Of a DNA stretch of 64,000 nt, positions 17,354 to 25,741 are shown piece after piece. Each line of letters starts with the position of its first letter. Within the stretch, counting starts at the first letter, position 1. The DNA lies in contig OZ241390.1 in assembly GCA_965200835.1 (NCBI GenBank), positions 186,001 to 250,000 on the forward strand. The letters are read 5' to 3'. Source of the DNA: JAPPFW01 sp965200835 (GTDB lineage: Bacteria; Actinomycetota; Acidimicrobiia; Spongiisociales; Spongiisociaceae). The notes below the pieces were generated by a model. The model was not told the origin of the DNA, made no database searches, and was given only the letters and a program-made list of their open reading frames with translations. A program made the translations under genes and the position numbers.

Positions 17354-19156
17354 CTATCCCGCTGGAACCAGGGACAGGTAGAGAACGCGCTTGTCCCCGG
17401 TGATGTAGGTGCTGAGATCCGCGCTGGCCAGCAGATCGTTCCGGTAGACATGGGCGGCATTCGCGTACACCGTGCCCGCGTACGGATACACGTTCTCGGC
17501 TTCCATGACCTGGATCCGCTGGAAGATCTCCGGCCGCTCATCCTGGGATGCCGCTGCCAGGGCATCCAGTTCGGGGATCAGCTCGGGAAGGATCTCCTCC
17601 GGCGGCGCCTGCCACCCGGTCCTGGGCAACACGTAGCGGTAAGGATTCGAATACCAACCCTGGTCGGTGGCTGACAGGTCGTAGTCAGCGTTGATGAGCT
17701 TCGGAATCCAGACCGCCTGTTCCACCGGATTGAGTGTCACGTTTATGCCAGCTTCGGCCCAGGAAGCCTGAAGAACCTCGAAGAACACATCCTCATAGGG
17801 AACCCGGGTCGGATAGACGAACTCGAGCTCGACCTCATCTGTGTAACCCGCCTCGGCCAGGACCCGCTTCGCTTCCTCCACGTCCCGCTGGTAGTTGGGC
17901 AGATCGTCCGGCCCCAGGCCGTACTCGACCAGCGGATGGGCGGTCGACCAGGGGAAAGCCTCACCCAGGAAAGCTATGTCGGCCAGCGCCTGGCGGTCCA
18001 TCGACAACCACAGGGCCTTGACCACCGCCTCGTCCCGGGTCGCCCCCACCCGGCTGGCATGGATCCAGAAGGTGCGCGACGGCGTGTCGACGATCGAGAA
18101 GTCGGGATTGTCCCGCAACGTCCGGGCGGTGGCAGTGGAAGTGGGATGGATCAGCGCCACTTCCCCGGACCTGAGCGCGGCAACCATCGAGGCATCCTCC
18201 TTGATGATCCTCACCCGGATGCGATCGTAGGCCGGCAACACCGAAGGATCCCAGTAGGCACGGTTGACATCCAGCACCAGCTCCGAACCGGGTACGTAGG
18301 ATACGAACGTGAACGGACCGGTACCTACCGGGGTGGTTCCGTGGGCGGGTGCCGTCGACGTCAGGATCGACGAAAAGCCCAGCCCGGTGGTGTCCGCAAT
18401 GTTGAGCAGGAAGGCGGTGGAAGGCTGCTTCAGCTGGTAGACGACCGTGTGATCATCGACCGCCGTCACACTATCCAGGTTCTGGGCCCGCTGCTGCACC
18501 ATCGGGATACCCTGGCCGACGGCCCGGTTGACGCTGTAGACCACATCGTGGGCGGTGAAGTCGGCCCCGTTGTGGAACTTGACTCCTTCCCGCAGCTTGA
18601 AGGTGTAGGTCATCTTGTCTTCCGAGATGGTCCACTCGGTCGCCAGCCGGGGCAAGACATCACCCGATGGGCTGGTCCAGGCCAGCGTCTCGTAGACCGT
18701 GGTGAACACGGGAGCGTCGAACTCGCCACCCGCCGAGTTCTTGGGATCGAAGTTGTAGATGTCGCTGTCCTCGGACACGATCACCTCGACCATTGCCATT
18801 TCCTCGACGGGCGCCATGGTGGTGGTCGTGGCTTGCTCGGCGGCCATCTGTGCTTCCTCAGCGGCTTGCTTAGCCTCGTCGAGGGCTGCTTCAGCTTCGG
18901 CCAGCGCCGCCTGGGCTGCCTGGTCCCCTTCCATGGCCTCGGCCGCGGCGGCCTGGGCAGCTTCGAGATCAGCCTGGGCCTGGGCCAGGGCAGCCGCGGA
19001 AGCTTCTGCTTCGGCCTCAGCGGCGGCCGCGGCTTGACGCGCGGCGGCTGCTTCCTGTTCAGCCTCGGCCGAGTCGTCCCCGCCTCCACAGGCAACCGCG
19101 AGTAAGGCAAAGATCAGCAACAGTCCTAGCGATCTTCGGATCCCATTTGCTTTCAT
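17354..19156 (-). CDS. Family 5 extracellular solute-binding lipoprotein with Ala/Glu coiled-coil linker
   Basis: The ATG at 19156 follows GGGGAGG; the longer frame is rejected. The 600-residue protein has a signal peptide with lipobox LLAVAC (Cys23), then about 80 residues (29-109) almost entirely Ala, Glu, Gln and Asp that should form a long helix or coiled coil, then a Thr run and the family 5 binding domain (TFKLREGVKFHNGADFTAHDVV is the conserved core). It captures the ligand outside the membrane and delivers it to the permeases encoded downstream. The long helical spacer is atypical for this family and may hold the receptor away from the membrane. Confidence 0.92.
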   Translation of the reverse strand: MKANGIRRSLGLLLIFALLAVACGGGDDSAEAEQEAAAARQAAAAAEAEAEASAAALAQAQADLEAAQAAAAEAMEGDQAAQAALAEAEAALDEAKQAAEEAQMAAEQATTTTMAPVEEMAMVEVIVSEDSDIYNFDPKNSAGGEFDAPVFTTVYETLAWTSPSGDVLPRLATEWTISEDKMTYTFKLREGVKFHNGADFTAHDVVYSVNRAVGQGIPMVQQRAQNLDSVTAVDDHTVVYQLKQPSTAFLLNIADTTGLGFSSILTSTAPAHGTTPVGTGPFTFVSYVPGSELVLDVNRAYWDPSVLPAYDRIRVRIIKEDASMVAALRSGEVALIHPTSTATARTLRDNPDFSIVDTPSRTFWIHASRVGATRDEAVVKALWLSMDRQALADIAFLGEAFPWSTAHPLVEYGLGPDDLPNYQRDVEEAKRVLAEAGYTDEVELEFVYPTRVPYEDVFFEVLQASWAEAGINVTLNPVEQAVWIPKLINADYDLSATDQGWYSNPYRYVLPRTGWQAPPEEILPELIPELDALAAASQDERPEIFQRIQVMEAENVYPYAGTVYANAAHVYRNDLLASADLSTYITGDKRVLYLSLVPAG

Positions 19157-19287
19157 CGTACCTCCCCTCGCGCTACGTCCGTGCGCGCAATAGGACTCAG
19201 TGACCTGGTCATGGGCTGGCTTCCTAGTATAGTCGGCGCTTTCCCTCAGCGTCCATTGGAAGAGATTCGGAACGATTCGAAAGTCGC

Positions 19288-20618
19288 TCACCGATAGCCG
19301 GTCACCCGGACGATCTCGCCGATTATCTCGGTACGTCCTTGGGGACCGGGAATGGGTCGTCCTGGAGTTCCTTGCCCGGTAGATATGTACAAGGCGCCGT
19401 CCGGAGAGATTGTGATGTTGGTCGGCTGGTCGAGACCTTCCACCAGCACTCTCGGTTCTGAACCGTCAGCGGGATACATGGTGACCTTCCCGCTGAACCT
19501 GACATAGCCACCGTGCAGGGCCGGAATAGCAGGAGAGAACAGGTCCACTCCGGGATGGAAGAGCTGGGCGTGATCTGCTGCCATCTCGACCACGAAGACG
19601 TTCCCTGCCGGGTCCACCGCCACATCCAGCGCAGCGGTTAGTTCCGTCACCTCGTCGGTTACCGCCGCTGTCGATGGATCGACCCTGACAACCTTGGCAT
19701 CGGTCGGTACCAGAGGCAGATACCGGCCATCACACATGACTTCAGGTACGAACCGGCAGGCGACCCCCTCCGCTTTGGCAACTCCGGAGAATAGGGCTAC
19801 CAGAACATCACCTGTGCTGGGATCCACGGCCAGGCCGGCGGGTACTGCCCGCTATAGAGGTCGTCGAAAGTGACGATCCGGCGGTGCTCGCCCGTCACCA
19901 GGTCGATCTCGATCAATTGATTGAGGGTGCTCTGGGTGGCGTAGATACTTTGCTGGTCCGGCCCGAAGTCGATGCCGGTCATGTTCGAGTTCTGGGAAAT
20001 TTCCCGGAGCACCCGCCCGTCGGGGGCCAGCTCGAAGAGGATGAACGTACCTCCGGACTCATCGATGCCTCCGTCCAATGACAGGAACACCCGCCCGTCG
20101 TGATGCACCAGCACATCGGTGGCTCCACTCACCTCGTCCTGACCGGTGTCGTACTTGTTGACCGAGTTGAAGCTGTACAGGTTGTCGAGCCACCGTTCGG
20201 CCTCTCCGGGATCTGCGTAGTCGCCGTCGCCATTGCGATCCAGGAAGCGGGTGAGGCGGCCGGTCCTGAGAATGAGATCCTGGGCATCCTCGCCGTAGCC
20301 GGCCTCTGCCACCAGCAGAGCACCTACGTCATCGATGCCGATCCCGCGTGGGTTCTCCAGATCGGTCATCACCACCTCGACCACCAGCACCGGCCGGACC
20401 CGTTCAGCGGCAACGGTTGTGACTGGAGTACTGGTGGTGGTGACGGCTGACGAGGTCGCCGGCTGGGTGGGGACAGTACGGACAACGGTGGTGGCAACCG
20501 ACGAAACCGGCCGGCTGGTGGTCGTTCCATCCACGGACGGCTCAGCGCCGCATCCGGAGATCGCCAGCCACCCGGCCAGCAACCAGAGTCCCTTAGGCAA
20601 GATCTTGAGCACCTTCAC
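19288..20618 (-). pseudogene. Frameshifted ScyD/ScyE-like beta-propeller lipoprotein
   Basis: Two adjacent frames form one gene. The N-terminal part (20618 to about 19840) starts with a signal peptide and lipobox ISGC (Cys23), a Thr/Ser/Val linker, then NHL/SMP-30-type propeller blades (LENPRGIGIDDVGALLVAEA, FLDRNGDGDYADPGE). The C-terminal part continues in another frame from GLAVDPSTGDVLVALFSG to the stop at 19288. Restoring one G near 19830-19845 joins them into about 440 residues. The N-terminal frame otherwise ends after an unrelated tail. Such secreted proteins may bind or cleave extracellular ligands. It is either a recent pseudogene or an assembly error. Confidence 0.75.
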
Positions 20619-20692
20619 TCTGCTCAGAATCTAACCTGATGCCGGACGCACCACACGGTTCGGCGAAGGCTGGGCTGGGAGAGGACGGAACC

Positions 20693-21637
20693 ATGAAACT
20701 GGCCATCTGCGCCGACTCGTCCTGGAATCGCTGGCATCCCACCTATGAGGAGATCGGTAAACGATGCATCCAGCTCGGGATCGGCGCCGTCGAGCTGGTC
20801 TATTACCCCCAGAACCAGGGCTTCGACCACGCCGCGCATACGCTGGCAAGACACGGAGCGAAAATCGTGTGCGTCAATGCTACCGCCAAGTGGCGGGTGA
20901 TGATCACCGACGATGTGACCGCCGCCCAGCGGGCTATATGCGATGTCATCCGTCTCGCCAAGGATGTGGGAGCCGAGTTTGTTATCACCTATCCGGGTCA
21001 CAATCCTGCCTGGAGTTTCGATGAGATCGTGGAGCAGTACAAGCGGCGCATGGAACCGTGCCACGACCTGGCGGCCGAGCTGGGAATCACCATGTTGCTG
21101 GAGAACCATTTCGATCTCCGCAACGAGGATCCGGAGCGCACGGATGTGGTGCGTGAGCCGGAACTGACCGCCCGATTCATCGATGCCCTCGATGCGCCGC
21201 AGGTGCGGGTCAATTTCGACGCCGGGAACGTGTATGCAGCGGGTATCGAGCCGTGGCCGTATGGTTACCGGATACTTCGTGACTACATCGCGTACGCGCA
21301 TCTAAAGGGTATGGCACGGTTCTCGGAGGATCTGTACGGCCCTGCTGACCAGTACGAGACCCTGACGGACGTCCATACCGGAACCTTCCTTCCGGTGGCG
21401 GTCGGAGACTGTGGGATCAACTACCGGGGAATGCTGATGGAGATGGCAAGGGACGAAACCGTCAAGTACGTGGCACTCGAGGACCACGCCAGGGAGGAAC
21501 ACGCCGAGCAGGTATTCGAGCGCGGAGCCACCTTCGCACGGGAGGCGATCCTGTCCGCCGGTGTCCGACGACTCAGCCGACCTCCTCCCTTTTCCGAACC
21601 ATGGCCGAGCGGGCGGGCCATCGGTACCGAAGGGTAG
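20693..21637 (+). CDS. Sugar phosphate isomerase/epimerase-like TIM barrel
   Basis: The start is ATG at 20693 (MKLAICADSSWNRW), eight bases or so after GGAGAGG; upstream in-frame codons lack a ribosome site. The 314-residue xylose-isomerase-like barrel shows the metal-binding set: Glu in MLLENHFD, Asp in VNFDAGN, His in YAHLKG and a late Glu in YVALEDH. Members isomerise or epimerise sugars, inosose or hydroxypyruvate, or act as lyases. The next gene begins eight bases after the stop, so the two are probably co-transcribed with the phosphotriesterase-like hydrolase. Confidence 0.86.
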   Translation: MKLAICADSSWNRWHPTYEEIGKRCIQLGIGAVELVYYPQNQGFDHAAHTLARHGAKIVCVNATAKWRVMITDDVTAAQRAICDVIRLAKDVGAEFVITYPGHNPAWSFDEIVEQYKRRMEPCHDLAAELGITMLLENHFDLRNEDPERTDVVREPELTARFIDALDAPQVRVNFDAGNVYAAGIEPWPYGYRILRDYIAYAHLKGMARFSEDLYGPADQYETLTDVHTGTFLPVAVGDCGINYRGMLMEMARDETVKYVALEDHAREEHAEQVFERGATFAREAILSAGVRRLSRPPPFSEPWPSGRAIGTEG

Positions 21638-21645
21638 GAGGAGCC

Positions 21646-22560
21646 GTGCCGGGGCAGGTGATGACCGTACGAGGTCCGGTCTCGCCCCATGACCTGGGTC
21701 ACACCCAGATGCACGATCACATCTTCATGGACCTCTCGTGGCCCAGGCACCGCTGGCTGGCCCTCCCGATCACCGATGAAGTACAGATGACCGAGGAGGT
21801 ACGGCTGTACGGGGAAGCCGGGGGTGGCACGCTGGTCGACCCTACGCTCGAGCACATCGGGCGGGACCCGGAGAAACTACGCCGGGTGTCGCAAGCGTCC
21901 GGCGTCCATGTGGTCATGGGGACCGGCTTCTACCGGGAGCCCTACTATCCCGAATTCGTGAACAAGTGGACCACCCAGCGGCTGGCCGACTACATGATCG
22001 ACGAGATCCGCAACGGCGTGGGCGACACCGGAATCAGACCGGGCATCATCGGTGAGATCGGTCTGGACAAGAACTGGGTCCAGGGTGTGGAGGAACGGGT
22101 ACTCCGGGCTGCCGCCCGGGCTCAGGTAGCCACCGGCCTGCCGATCACCACCCACACCACCATGTACATGGCGCTGGAGTTCCTGGAGATCTTCTGGGAG
22201 GAAAGCGTGGAGGTCGATCGGGTGATCCTCGGGCATCTCGACGGCACTCTGGAGATGCCGGAGCTGGAACGGGTGGCTGCTACCGGTGCCTATCTGGAGT
22301 TCGACCTGATAGGGATCGAGTGGATCAACTCCGACAAGCGACGGGCCGAATTCCTGGCCGAATTGGTCCGCCAGGGTCATCAGGACCGCCTGGTCATAGC
22401 CCAAGACATGCCGGCCCGACCCCGGCTGAAGACCAACGGAGGGCACGGCTACCAGTACCTGATCGAAGCCTTCCTGCCCATGCTGCGTGCTGAGGGGGTC
22501 AGCGAGGACGCGATCCACGCTATGACCCACACGAACCCGGCGCGTGTCCTGGCCGTCTAG
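21646..22560 (+). CDS. Phosphotriesterase-family metal hydrolase (subfamily B, copy 2)
   Basis: The start is GTG at 21646, preceded by AGGAGG four bases upstream, giving 304 residues (MPGQVMTVRGPVSP), the same N-terminus as the 12139 protein. It keeps H23 and H25 (QMHDHIF), the bridging Glu in IIGEIGLDKNW, the THTTM His, GHLDG and AQDMPARP. It differs from copy 1 mainly by conservative changes. Context differs: here it follows a TIM-barrel isomerase-like gene. Lactonase or esterase activity is a family expectation, not shown by sequence. Confidence 0.87.
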   Translation: MPGQVMTVRGPVSPHDLGHTQMHDHIFMDLSWPRHRWLALPITDEVQMTEEVRLYGEAGGGTLVDPTLEHIGRDPEKLRRVSQASGVHVVMGTGFYREPYYPEFVNKWTTQRLADYMIDEIRNGVGDTGIRPGIIGEIGLDKNWVQGVEERVLRAAARAQVATGLPITTHTTMYMALEFLEIFWEESVEVDRVILGHLDGTLEMPELERVAATGAYLEFDLIGIEWINSDKRRAEFLAELVRQGHQDRLVIAQDMPARPRLKTNGGHGYQYLIEAFLPMLRAEGVSEDAIHAMTHTNPARVLAV

Positions 22561-22919
22561 GTGCGTAGGCATGAAACTGTCACAGGGCTGCCCTATAAAC
22601 AGATTGCTGCATTCACCGAGGGTCCGCTGCCGACGTCGAGCAGACCATGAGGGATCATTTTGCGGAGGCCGCCCCGTTAGGGATTAGCGGAGCGCGTCTC
22701 CAACTCGGAGGTGGAGGGCGGGGGATGGGCCCGCAGTTGGGGAGAGTGGGCGCGCGTTTTTCGCGTTCTTACCTGCAACCTTGCCGAGTCGCCGTGATCT
22801 CTAACGGCCGTGGGACGAGACGCCAGGCACTTCCCCCCCTCCCCCGAGCCGGTGCATCTATTGGATGGGTTGCTGGACCTGGATGGACCGGGATGAACCG
22901 GAAGGGCGGAGTCGCCCGA
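22561..22919. other. 359-base convergent gap without a gene
   Basis: It lies between convergent genes. No supported coding sequence. It holds the second copy of the TGGGCCCG...CGTTTTTCGCG element (22725-22765), a CG-rich purine-biased stretch, a C-run at about 22831-22845 and a small hairpin GGGCG-GAGT-CGCCC near 22904-22917. A bidirectional termination region would be expected here, but I see no stem followed by a T-run. Confidence 0.55.
22725..22765 (+). repeat. Intergenic element B (ATGGGCCCG ... CGTTTTTCGCG)
   Basis: This matches the element at 7171-7210: GGGCCCG, a G-rich spacer of 21 bases, then CGTTTTTCGCG. Flanking bases upstream are also similar (G/T-rich). The CGCG-T5-CGCG end can form a four-pair hairpin. 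Both copies sit downstream of phosphotriesterase-family genes. Nature unknown. Confidence 0.35.
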
Positions 22920-24428
22920 CTAGGCAGAAGGAAGCGGCGGCAGGTCCCTGGTAGGCGGACCTTGGTCGATCATCCCGGCGAAGGAAGGCGGAGTGGCCTG
23001 GCCGGGTGGCTGATCGGAGGCGACCAACTTGCCCCTTGGCTCGTCGCTCAGGTGTCCGCGGTCGTAGATGATCCGACCTCTCGACAGGGTGGTGAGAACT
23101 TGGCCCACCAGACCTATCCCGTCGTAAGCCCGGCCGCTCCCTCCCGACCGGCTCAGGAACTTGGCCGAATCCACCGGCCGGCGGGCTGCCAGTACCCGCT
23201 CCAGTTCGCTGTGGTCGGAGTAGCCCAGGAGCTGGGCGGTGGCCGCCGTGACATGCGGACCCGGATCCACCAGCATCAGGTCGGCGTCGGAGCCGGCTGC
23301 GACAGTGCCCTTGCGCGGATATATGCCGAACAGCTTGGCCGGATTGGCGGTCATCACTTCCACTGCCCTGACCAGAGGCAGGCGCCCGGTCAGGCCGGCG
23401 TCCAGCATCACCGGCACCAGCATCTCCAACGACGGGATTCCCTGCCCTGAGGTAGCGAATGAGGCCGCTTCCTTCTCGGCAGGAGTGAAAGGGGCGTGAT
23501 CGGAAGCCACCACCGCCAGGGACCCGTCCGCCAGAGACCGCCACAGGTAGTCGATGTCGGAACGGGAGCGGAGGGGCGGCGCCACCTTTACGAAGTTGCC
23601 GAACCGGGGGATATACGAGTCGTTGAACAACAGGTAGTGGGGACAGGACTCGGCGGACATGTCGACCCCCAACGCCTGCGCTGCCTGCACCTCCTCGGTA
23701 GCCAGCTGCGAAGTGATATGCACGATGTGCATCGGTAGGCGAACATCCCGGGCAATGGTGGCCACCAGAGAGACCGCAGCCGCCTCCACCATGGCGGGGC
23801 GAGATGGATTGCCGTGCCGATCCGGCATCCGGCGGAAGTGTTCGATGAACTGCTGGCTCTCGGCGTGGACCGCGCAGCGCAGACCGGTGGAGGCCACCGT
23901 TTGCAGGCACTCATATATCTCGTCGGGTGCCGAGGCGCACAGTCCTTCGAACTCGTCGATCCGCTCCGGGGGCGGGTCGTGAGTAAACAGCTTGAACCCG
24001 ATGGCCCCGGACTCGGCCATCGCCTCCGCCCGAGCGGTGTCGGTGATCCCGGCACCGGCATACAGGGCGAAGTCGATCAGGCACTCACTCTCCCCCAATC
24101 TTCGCCGGGCTTCGAATACTTCCGGGGTACTGCACGGCGGGTTGGAGATGGGCATCTCGAAAAAGGTGGTGATGCCCGCGGCTGCCGCTGCTCTGGACTC
24201 GGAGGCGAAGGTAGCCCGCTCGGGGTGGCTGGGCGCCCGGCAGTGGAAGTGAGCATCCACCGCTCCGGGAAGCACCAGCAACCCCGAGGCATCGATCTCG
24301 CCACGGGCGGGACCTAGGGAACCCGGTGGTGAGACTTCGGACACGAAGTCCCCCTCGATGCCGACATCGGCCCGGCGAGCACCCTCGCCGGTCACCACCG
24401 TTCCCCCCACTACCTTCAGATCGAGCAT
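22920..24428 (-). CDS. Dihydroorotase/hydantoinase/allantoinase-family cyclic amidohydrolase
   Basis: A 502-residue amidohydrolase. Metal-site motifs are in order: DAHFHCRAP, the carboxylated-Lys segment GFKLFTH, VHAES, HIVHIT and ASDHAPF. The start ATG follows AAAGGGAG. It is an imidase-type enzyme opening cyclic amides such as hydantoins, allantoin, dihydropyrimidines or dihydroorotate; no pyrimidine-biosynthesis neighbours are present, so a catabolic role is more likely. It is the last gene of a same-strand run from 29290 (aminotransferase, dehydrogenase, unknown barrel, amidohydrolase, this gene), with small gaps throughout. Confidence 0.88.
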   Translation of the reverse strand: MLDLKVVGGTVVTGEGARRADVGIEGDFVSEVSPPGSLGPARGEIDASGLLVLPGAVDAHFHCRAPSHPERATFASESRAAAAAGITTFFEMPISNPPCSTPEVFEARRRLGESECLIDFALYAGAGITDTARAEAMAESGAIGFKLFTHDPPPERIDEFEGLCASAPDEIYECLQTVASTGLRCAVHAESQQFIEHFRRMPDRHGNPSRPAMVEAAAVSLVATIARDVRLPMHIVHITSQLATEEVQAAQALGVDMSAESCPHYLLFNDSYIPRFGNFVKVAPPLRSRSDIDYLWRSLADGSLAVVASDHAPFTPAEKEAASFATSGQGIPSLEMLVPVMLDAGLTGRLPLVRAVEVMTANPAKLFGIYPRKGTVAAGSDADLMLVDPGPHVTAATAQLLGYSDHSELERVLAARRPVDSAKFLSRSGGSGRAYDGIGLVGQVLTTLSRGRIIYDRGHLSDEPRGKLVASDQPPGQATPPSFAGMIDQGPPTRDLPPLPSA

Positions 24429-24471
24429 CCGGCTCCCTTTGCTCCTCGACCCGTGACCGGGAGGCGGCTAC

Positions 24472-25716
24472 TCAGGCCCGCCGGTATCCGATCTCGGCAC
24501 CGGGACCCCAGCGGGTACCCATGCCCTCGATATCACGCCCGACCTGCGTGTAGCCCCCGTCGGAGGAGAAGGCCATCTGGCCCCGCACGAAGACCCGCTT
24601 GACGTCTTTCATGTGATCCAGGGAGGCCAGCGGATCTCCGCCGACTGCTACCACGTCGGCGGTCTTGCCTGCTTCGAGAGTGCCCAGCTCATCCTCGAGA
24701 CCCAACAGCTTGATACCCCGGCGGGTGATGGAATTGAGCGCGTCCAGGTTGTCGGGGCACACCCCGATCTCGACCATGAACTTGAGCTCCTCCGCTATGG
24801 CGTAATGCGGAACCACCGGGCTGCCGGCGTCGGTGCCGAACACGATCGGGATCCCAGCCCGGGCGGCGGCCACATTGCCAGCGAAACGGGACTTGTCGTT
24901 CATCTGGTCCTTGCGCCGCTCTACGTCGGAGACGGTCATGCCGAAGTCCAGGCCGAACTTGACCTGCTGAACCAGCGGAGAGAAGGTGGTAACGATCGGG
25001 ACACCCTTCTCCACCATCTTCTCGATGGTCGCCGGGGTCATCGAACCGCCGTGTTCCACACAGTCCACCCCGGCATCCACCACGCGGGAGATAGCCTCGT
25101 CGAACGTGGCGTGGGCTGTGACCATCATGCCATTCTGATGAGCCTCCTCCACCATGGCCCGCAGCTCGTCCATCGTGAACTGGACTTCCTCGTGGGAACC
25201 CATGATCTTGATCCAGCTGGCACCGGCCTTGAATTGTTCCCGGATGGCTTTGCGAACGCCGTATATCCCGTCGGCCTCCCGGCAGCACCACCAGGTATGA
25301 CCCCCGGTGGTACAGATAGCCCGCCCGTTGGGGAACAGGCGGATCCAGGGTGCCCAGCCATTGTCGATAGCAGTCTTGGCATCGATGTTGGCGTTGTTCA
25401 TGCCCAGGTCCCGGATGGTGGTCACGCCGGCTGAAAGGTGCCGGTGGACGTTCATCACCGCCTTGATAGCGTTGATAGCCGGAGATTCGTTTGCCTGCAT
25501 CTCCAGGTCATGGGTTCCGTCCCAGCCCAGATGGACATGGCAGTTGACCAGACCAGGCAGCAGGTACATGCCGGACACGTCCACCACCTTGTCGGCGGCT
25601 TGACCATTGGCTGTGCCAACCGCGGCGATCTGCTCGCCATCGATGACCAGGTCCTGTTGTACCGAGGGACCGCCGTCCAGGTTTACGATGACTCCGCCTT
25701 TGAGGATTGTGCGCAC
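24472..25716 (-). CDS. Amidohydrolase, imidazolonepropionase/prolidase-like
   Basis: A 414-residue metal-dependent amidohydrolase: HVHLGWDGTHD (HxH), Lys in WIKIMGSHEE likely carboxylated, TAHATF, CVEHGG and FGTDAGSP as the catalytic Asp. This is the pattern of Xaa-Pro dipeptidases of the amidohydrolase superfamily and of related cyclic-amide hydrolases. The start follows GGAAAGGAAACCC. Forty-three bases separate it from the hydantoinase-like gene, with which it is probably co-transcribed. Substrate unknown. Confidence 0.87.
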   Translation of the reverse strand: MRTILKGGVIVNLDGGPSVQQDLVIDGEQIAAVGTANGQAADKVVDVSGMYLLPGLVNCHVHLGWDGTHDLEMQANESPAINAIKAVMNVHRHLSAGVTTIRDLGMNNANIDAKTAIDNGWAPWIRLFPNGRAICTTGGHTWWCCREADGIYGVRKAIREQFKAGASWIKIMGSHEEVQFTMDELRAMVEEAHQNGMMVTAHATFDEAISRVVDAGVDCVEHGGSMTPATIEKMVEKGVPIVTTFSPLVQQVKFGLDFGMTVSDVERRKDQMNDKSRFAGNVAAARAGIPIVFGTDAGSPVVPHYAIAEELKFMVEIGVCPDNLDALNSITRRGIKLLGLEDELGTLEAGKTADVVAVGGDPLASLDHMKDVKRVFVRGQMAFSSDGGYTQVGRDIEGMGTRWGPGAEIGYRRA

Positions 25717-25741
25717 GGTTGGGTTTCCTTTCCTGTCGCGA

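Noticed and set aside
17936..19105. Plus-strand frame of 389 codons
   Set aside because: Antisense to the first binding-protein gene; composition is an artefact of its Ala/Glu codons.
19288..20618. Programmed frameshift in the propeller gene
   Set aside because: No slippery heptamer or downstream pseudoknot at the break; a base loss is simpler.
22858..23910. Minus-strand frame of 350 codons
   Set aside because: Shifted frame inside the cyclic amidohydrolase gene.
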